64,000 nt of DNA from Chlorops oryzae (Eukaryota; Arthropoda; Insecta; Diptera; Chloropidae). The notes beneath the pieces are model-generated. The model saw only the letters and a program-made list of their open reading frames with translations. It had not been told where the DNA came from and searched no databases. Both the position numbers and the translations under genes were made by a program. The stretch lies in contig CM035808.1 of assembly GCA_020466095.1 (NCBI GenBank), positions 11,081,163 through 11,145,162 of the forward strand, in the 5' to 3' direction. Positions 58,037 to 64,000 of this stretch are shown piece after piece (the first letter of the stretch is position 1; every line of letters starts with the position of its first letter).

Positions 58037-58231
58037 ATGAAAGAAAACAACAACAACAACGACAGTGGCAGAAATAATCCAAAACAACAACAACAACTCG
58101 TTGAACAAGTTCACAAAAGAATTTGTCAATCGATGTTCGCCGATGTTAATATCAGCGCCACTGCCCGCTCTGAGAGCTCAACACCGCTCACCAGCAACTC
58201 TGGTAAAATCTGTTGGTGGAAATACACATAA
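58037..58231 (+). other. Open frame of doubtful coding status, 64 codons
   Basis: Reads MKENNNNNDSGRNNPKQQQQ and then LVEQVHKRICQSMFADVNIS, with normal residue balance after the Asn/Gln runs. A GGTAAAAT donor-like site lies near the end. The CAACAA runs are also typical of fly 5' untranslated exons. No homologue is recognised and no acceptor partner was identified. Confidence 0.25.
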
Positions 58232-58599
58232 AATTTACAAAATAGAACGACGAATACGAAAAGCAAAACAAAAAGGCTTTTTTTTTACTTCATTTGTATA
58301 TTGATCGTATGTCCACCGAACATACCAAGAAAAAAACCGGCCCAAATGGCATTCAGCGGACCAAAGAAGCCAAAAAATGAGCACAAACGAGGCAACATAG
58401 ACACCAACACAGACAGACAGACAGACAGAAAGGCCGACAGAAGAGAACGCGGCATTGAAAAAAAAAAATTGATTTTTTTTTAACACTTAACAGTGGCATA
58501 ACCAAATGTTAATAAGCAGCATTGATGACAAAAACAAAAGTATGTATGTTGAAGTCAACAGAAAACACCGACTTTACAGTTAGACTCAACGAGAATAAT

Positions 58600-59100
58600 T
58601 CAAGCCAACATTTAAAAAAAAAAAAAAACAAAAAAAAATTGTGTGCTCCATGGCAACGGCGACGAAAATGAAGAAGAAATGAATTTTACGCTGTTTTACT
58701 GCTGGCCGTAAAACATATTGCCGCTTATGTTGCTGTAAAACATAGCCATACATGGCATAAGCCATCGGTGCGTTCTGTGCTCGGTGGAATCATTTTTGTT
58801 GCCATTTCAGCAACTGCTCACGCAACCGTCTCTAAACGCCGACGTCTGACTTTGCTAGCCACCAGACAGACGGACAGACGGACAGACGAACAGATATTGT
58901 TGTAGTTGTGTTACAGTGTACGTTTTTTTTGTTTTGTTTTGCTTTGTCTCGCTACTGTGCTGCGCTGCGCTGCGTCGTTGGTCGGCGCACAACCGAGCCG
59001 AATGAGCTGAGTAAAGCTGAACAGAGCCGAATCGAGCCGAGCAGAGCAGATCTGTGTAGCCCAAGTTTGGGTGGGTTGGGTTGACAATGCTCCAAGCGAA
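58600..59100 (-). promoter_or_regulatory. Possible 5' untranslated/promoter region of a minus-strand transcript
   Basis: The area 58850-59060 is GC-richer, with repeated GAGCCGAAT/GCGCTGCGCTGCG words and CAGACGGACAGACGG. A minus-strand ATG at about 58640-58652 (ATGGCAACAAAAATG) begins only a 26-codon frame. It resembles fly 5' leader DNA and would fit the upstream end of the midnolin gene, but there is no decisive signal. Confidence 0.2.
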
Positions 59101-59206
59101 AATGTTTGCCCAAATTTAGCTGCAATGCATGGGAATGAGAGTGGGGAAAAAAGTTATGCATACAACAAAATTGTTGGATATGTAAGCGGACACGTGTGTG
59201 CGTGCG

Positions 59207-59230
59207 GTGTGTGTGTGTGTGTGTGTGTGT
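59207..59230. repeat. (GT)n microsatellite
   Basis: A short uninterrupted GT array. Confidence 0.9.
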
Positions 59231-59882
59231 ATTATGCAGTCAACGTCTATAGAAAAATCTGAGCGCATGCCGCAGACGCCGACAATCATTATGAGCATAG
59301 CATGGTCGAATGGTACGTAATCACCTGGATGCTGGCTTTTTATGATGTTAAGGGTAGTGTGGGTACATACATATTCTATAAGATTTGACTTTAGATATTA
59401 TCTCACTATTTTTTTTTTTTTCGTTCTTTCAACTAGAAGCGAAATGGCGTAGGCGGAAAGAAGTGTTTGGCGTGAAAACTGTTTATGGGATGAATAGTTT
59501 CTCCATTTTCGAGTCTTCGTAATAATTTCTTTTACTTTAAAATGTTTTTAAAATTTAATAGGTACAATCAAACGATTTTTTGAGTCTAGAGCATCTCGAG
59601 TCAAGAGACTTGAGACAGTTTAATATGGGACCATAGTGCAAAGTTTTAACGTAGCTTTGCTTTAGCCATGACATGGAAAGCGATCAGAGTTGCCAGATGA
59701 ATTTTCTTACAGAGCGAGAATTTTTTTTTTTTTTTTTTCAAAATATTCTCAAAGAATGTGAGAATTCAGGTATGTTCCCGTATCTGCCACGAAAACTGCC
59801 CAATTTTGCACAATTTTTCATGCAGTTTTTAAAAAAACACACCTTTCATAAGAATTCAGAATGGAAAAAAATTCGGACATTA

Positions 59883-60035
59883 GGGGTATTCACAAAGGCG
59901 TCGGAAAATTTGAAAATTTTAACTGCTTAAAAAGCTGTGCAAGATACAAAAAAAGTTGAAAAATTTTTTAAGAAGTCGAAAATTTCTGAATTTTCCGACT
60001 TTACAACGTTTATAACACGCCTTTGTGAATACCCC
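59883..60035. repeat. MITE, 153 bp, with TA duplication
   Basis: Starts GGGGTATTCACAAAGGCGT and ends ACGCCTTTGTGAATACCCC, perfect 19-bp terminal inverted repeats. TA flanks both ends (59881-59882 and 60036-60037). Small inner repeats of GTCGGAAAATT and its complement occur. The TA duplication fits the Tc1/mariner group. Confidence 0.82.
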
Positions 60036-60037
60036 TA

Positions 60038-63000
60038 TTCTCCAAAAACTCATTCCCAAGTAACAAATAAATTCATAGCCACTTTTTCTCATTGAGGTTT
60101 TATGGCTCGCTTACCCAGACTTTTATCCATATAGTAATATAGGGGAACTTACAAAAACAATCGAATTCCGTGGTGAACTAGTGATGCTATAATTTTTTGA
60201 GTATTCACATAATTTTGTAACTAAACATACTTGCGATGAAATTTTTAAATGTTTTCTTCCTAATGTTAAACTTTTTTTTAGTTTTTTATGACAGTTTATG
60301 CAATTCTGTACCCTTTTCATTTAGAAGAGATCCAAAAATATATAGTTTATGCATTCTATTTATCATGATATATCATAAGTACTTGAGCCACTAGTTATGT
60401 ATCGAGCAATTTTATTTATGATATCACTGAATATTTCATATCAGCTAATCTGTGGTGGAATTCAAACTTTTTGAGAATCGGTCATATTCGACGCATGAGT
60501 ACTCTGCTTTAGCGTTCCTCAATAATATGAATAAAATTTTATTTAATTATTTTTAATTGTATAAATCTTAACATATTTTGCTGTAAAATACATTGAGTTC
60601 TTATGAAAAACCTTTGATTAAAACTTATATATATCTGATTTTTAACAAAAATTTTAGTTCATGTTACAAGATTATAAAATATTTGTTAGACCGGAACCGG
60701 ATTTTTCAGGGGGCGTGCTACGTTTTTGATTTTTCCATAAGAATGCATGCACAGGGGGCCTACTTCAATTCAACACACACGTTTTTTGCCAAGTGTCATC
60801 TATAGTACTATATGCATTTATCTTTAGGGGCTGCTCTCCAATTCTGTCAGAAATGAAAAAACTTCAAATTCAAGTTTTGATCTCACCATAGATGTATGTA
60901 TGTATGTATATAAAGTCTTCAAAAGCGTAGGGAACTTTTATTTGTTTGAAATATATCGACATTTTCGATTTCTCGTGCGAAATGCGGAACGTCTGGCAAC
61001 GCTGCAAGGCATGCACAAGTGACTGTTTGATAGTAAATTGAAAGCTACAAAAATAAAAACATGAAAAATAAAAATAAAAATCACCAACAACAACAACAAC
61101 AGACGACATCGAGAAAAACCACAACAACAATGGAAACAACAACAACAAAAATTATTTATCGTATTTGGATATTTGTTGAATTTTTATGCGATTGCGTTTT
61201 TTTATTGGCTTTGTTTGTTGTATCTTATTTTTACTTTTCCTTTTTTGATTTTTTTATTCGCTTTGATTATTATTCATTCATTCATTCATTCATTAATTAA
61301 TTTCGTTGATCTTAATGCGCTTAAAACAAATTCAAAACACATAAAAAAAGCAAAATTTCCTTTGTTTTCTTCTTCTTTTTTTTTTTTTTTGTGTGATTTA
61401 TTTTGAAGGACATCTCATGTAGATGAACTGATTGTTACAAGCACACGCACACGCACGCATACACACGGACATGAATTTCGGTTTTAGTACCAAATCAATT
61501 TGGCAATAGCAAACAAAATGGCCGCATTAAAGCTTAGTAAAATGAAAATCTTTTGTTTTCCATTTACAGCAAAACAGCAAAAAAAAAAAACAAAAAAAAA
61601 ACACTTAAAGCTTAACACTCCCTTTTTAAGGAAGAACAAAAAAAAAGAAGAAAAATTATTGGCATGCGTAGCCAGGCCAGGCCAGGGCCGGGCCTTTTCG
61701 ATGGGAAATTAAAAAAAAAAAAAAATTAAAAAAAGACCAACACACCCAGACGTTAGTATGTAATAATTTTCCTAGTCAAATGCAACATACATACTTTATA
61801 TATATATATAGGTATATACATACTATATGTAAGTACCTAGATAGGCTTTTTATTCATTACAACACTTTTGTGTGTGTGTATACAACATTTTGGTGGATAA
61901 ATTTTGAAATTCGTGTGTGTGTATTCGTGTTTTAACATGCGATTTGTAAAAAAAAAAAAAAAAAAACCCAAGGCAGACGAAAACTTGAAGCCTATTCCTG
62001 TATTTCCTCTTTCCCGAAGTTTGCAGCGCGCTGCCAATCTTCCCTGGATTAACTAAATGCGACACTGGACGACGACAACGGAGGCAACAAACGCCCGCTT
62101 GAAGAGCAAAGATAAGGGTTTATATCGTCAAAGTTGTATGTTCGTCAGTAAGTCTCACACGATAGGCAGGCATAATACAGACGAGCAGACGGACATACGA
62201 CATACCGGCATGGCATATTGTATTTATTCATGAAATATATTTCGATTTAGCACCACCACATTTCGCTTACAACACGCAGCAGCAGCACCAGCAGCAGCAG
62301 CAAACGATATAATAGAGCCTTGCCACAATCAGGAAGAGCAGAACAGAACAGAACAGAGCAGAACCGAACAGAACGAAAACAGAAAAATGTTTTCCGAGGG
62401 TTTGTTTGCACAGAAAAGTCACCCTTTTGCTCAAGTTTTCCGTCTTCACGATTTTCAGTTGAGGCGAAAGCTTTTACGCAAACTTCGATATTTTTAGGGT
62501 TTCGTTCTGTCGTTTGAGCCCATAAAGGCATAATGTATATTGTGTGTTCTTCTGGCCCTTATGACTTCGCCCCTTTTCCTAACACTGTGTGTTATAAAAT
62601 ATCAAATGAAAGAAAATGAAAATTCATTTAATGACTCTGCAGCAGCAGCGGTTGCTGTTTGTCCTTTTTGGGAGAAAACTTCCAAGCTTTGAGCCTTAGA
62701 TAATTTTTCTTCCAAATCACTTGAGCATTTTTTCTTCTTCTTCTTTGAATTATGGAAGCTTTATTTTGATTTAAGTTGAGGAAGTTGTTTGTAGGGAGGG
62801 CGACCTCAGTGAAAAACCACAGAGGGTTGAAATGGAAATTGCAAACGAGAACGAGAACGAGAACGTTCAATGCATTAATTTCTCCCCTTGGACCATATAT
62901 GTATGTATGTATGTATGTATGAATGTATATAGAGGGAAGGGAAACTTTCAAGGATCATTTAAAAAGCTCAATTTTGCTTCGTACTGATTATGAGGAGCAG

Positions 63001-63277
63001 AACAGTTCTTCGCTGCTGCGATTCGCGGCGTTAAACAAGTAACCCTGTGATGTAATTCTCGCAAAAAGGGAAATTGAGTTCATTCGATAGGAATAGTAGG
63101 TACAAGAAGCCCGGCTACGTTCACTGAGATTATTGTTCCATTGAAGAGGAAGAGCATGATGATCATGATGATGATGATGATGATGATGATTAGAGCCTGT
63201 AAAAGTTTCTTTAACAAATTGCATTCCACACAAAGGCGTTGTAGAATACAAAAAAAAAATGACTTCAAGGACTTAAG
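60038..63277. other. Intron or upstream segment, no gene recognised
   Basis: Contains a single end of the 3948-4333 MITE family (60831-60875), CAACAA runs (61083-61150), A and T runs, a TATG array (62896-62920), an AGAACAG repeat (62335-62375) and a GAT array (63153-63190). Open frames follow these or have no motif. Confidence 0.4.
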
Positions 63278-64000
63278 GGGTTGTTCTTATTTAAGCATTT
63301 TCAAAAATCAATATTTTTTCTTTCATATTTCGATAATGAAACCTATTGATAATGTGCTTTTAAAAAATCAGACCGAAATTCAAATTATTAAAAAAGTTAC
63401 AGCTCATAATGGCCGCCGCGCCGCAAGCGATTTCTTCTGCTCTTGAAACTTGGTTTTCTCTAAGCTTCATTTTCTATAACGGTCAACATCCTACAGACCA
63501 AACTATTCATCCGATTGGTTTGAAACTTTAGTATATTCTTCCAATTATTCTTATTATATCTGTATCATTTAACCAAGCATAGTTTGGGGGGATCTTGAAT
63601 GACTTTTAAATGCCACCTTTAAGTGTTTGAAAATACTTTCGCTAATTGACGCCGTGCCGATAGTTACTATAGTCACTATAGTCGTTTTTCCATGAAAATG
63701 GTTACATAAGTCGTTTTTCCCGGGAAATTTGGATTTAAGTAGTTTCGCAACGTACTACCAGGATAACAAGATTCCTGATTGGGATTCCTTTTTTATTTTA
63801 AATTGAAAGTAGACTACTTAAATGGGAGGCACCTCAGCTAACTACGGTACAGAGGCTGACTAGGTTTCAAATAAAAATACACTAAAAAAATTAAAATGGT
63901 TGAACTTTATTTATTGATAAAAAATCATTCCCAAAAAAGAGGTAAACTTCATGCGTACACTGAGCGAACTTAACCATGATTTTTTTTTTTAAATGCGCAT
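63278..64000. other. Right edge with fragments of dispersed repeats
   Basis: TTAAGGGGTTGTTC at about 63274 looks like a TTAA-type element end. The last 45 bases (from TACACTGAGCGAACTTAACC at 63956) match 47620-47660. Both are cut by, or lack partners in, the window. No coding signal. Confidence 0.4.

Larger units (their letters stand above)
40942..64000 (-). other. Upstream intron(s) of midnolin/stuxnet, 5' end not found
   Basis: This is everything to the right of the ubiquitin-like exon. The preceding coding exon should encode the N-terminal beta strands and helix of the domain and end two bases into a codon. I did not find it on the minus strand. It may be short and hidden here or lie beyond 64000. 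The interior is mostly mobile elements and simple repeats, listed separately. Confidence 0.6.

Noticed and set aside
57733..58129. Frames with YIHTYIHT or YVCMYVCM repeats
   Set aside because: Direct translation of the TATG array.

Overview
The window is nuclear DNA from an insect, most likely a higher dipteran (a schizophoran fly). It is very AT-rich, has spliceosomal introns with GTAAGT donors, and carries dense small transposable elements, long homopolymers and tetranucleotide microsatellites. There are no bacterial-style operons. The assignment to a fly rests on the one recognisable gene, whose protein matches midnolin, known in Drosophila as stuxnet.

That gene lies on the minus strand. 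Three coding exons can be read: 40854-40941 (second half of the ubiquitin-like domain), 7441-9620 (both halves of the substrate-binding Catch region, plus long Ser/Asn/His-rich linkers) and 6445-7236 (C-terminal helix and stop). A 31.2-kb intron separates the first two and a 204-bp intron the last two. The start codon and first half of the ubiquitin-like domain were not found; they must lie in 40942-64000 or beyond the right edge. The large middle exon contains an apparent one-base deletion near 7964 that splits its reading frame.

Most of the rest is intron filled with mobile DNA, and many element ends and target-site duplications can be read exactly. These include three copies of a TTAA-flanked MITE, one of them carrying a nested 1058-bp piggyBac-like element with a transposase C-terminus. 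There are several hAT-like elements with 8-bp duplications, a P-like MITE with perfect 31-bp terminal repeats, a MULE-like fold-back element with 9-bp duplications, pogo-like MITEs with TA duplications and a tRNA-derived SINE with a 12-bp duplication. Another family, with CCCAGC ends, carries a tRNA-like internal segment.

The most complex locus is 44163-47325, where a hAT-like MITE was interrupted by a 2.8-kb terminal-inverted-repeat element, itself interrupted by a SINE and a further hAT-like element. Downstream of the gene (positions 1-5940) the DNA is AT-rich, with two or three MITEs, a long hairpin and a possible coding remnant at 664-949. Simple-sequence blocks stand out at 26.4 kb (GAT), 38.8-39.8 kb (T/A), 54.8 kb and 57.8 kb (ATGT) and 56.2-56.9 kb (GA).
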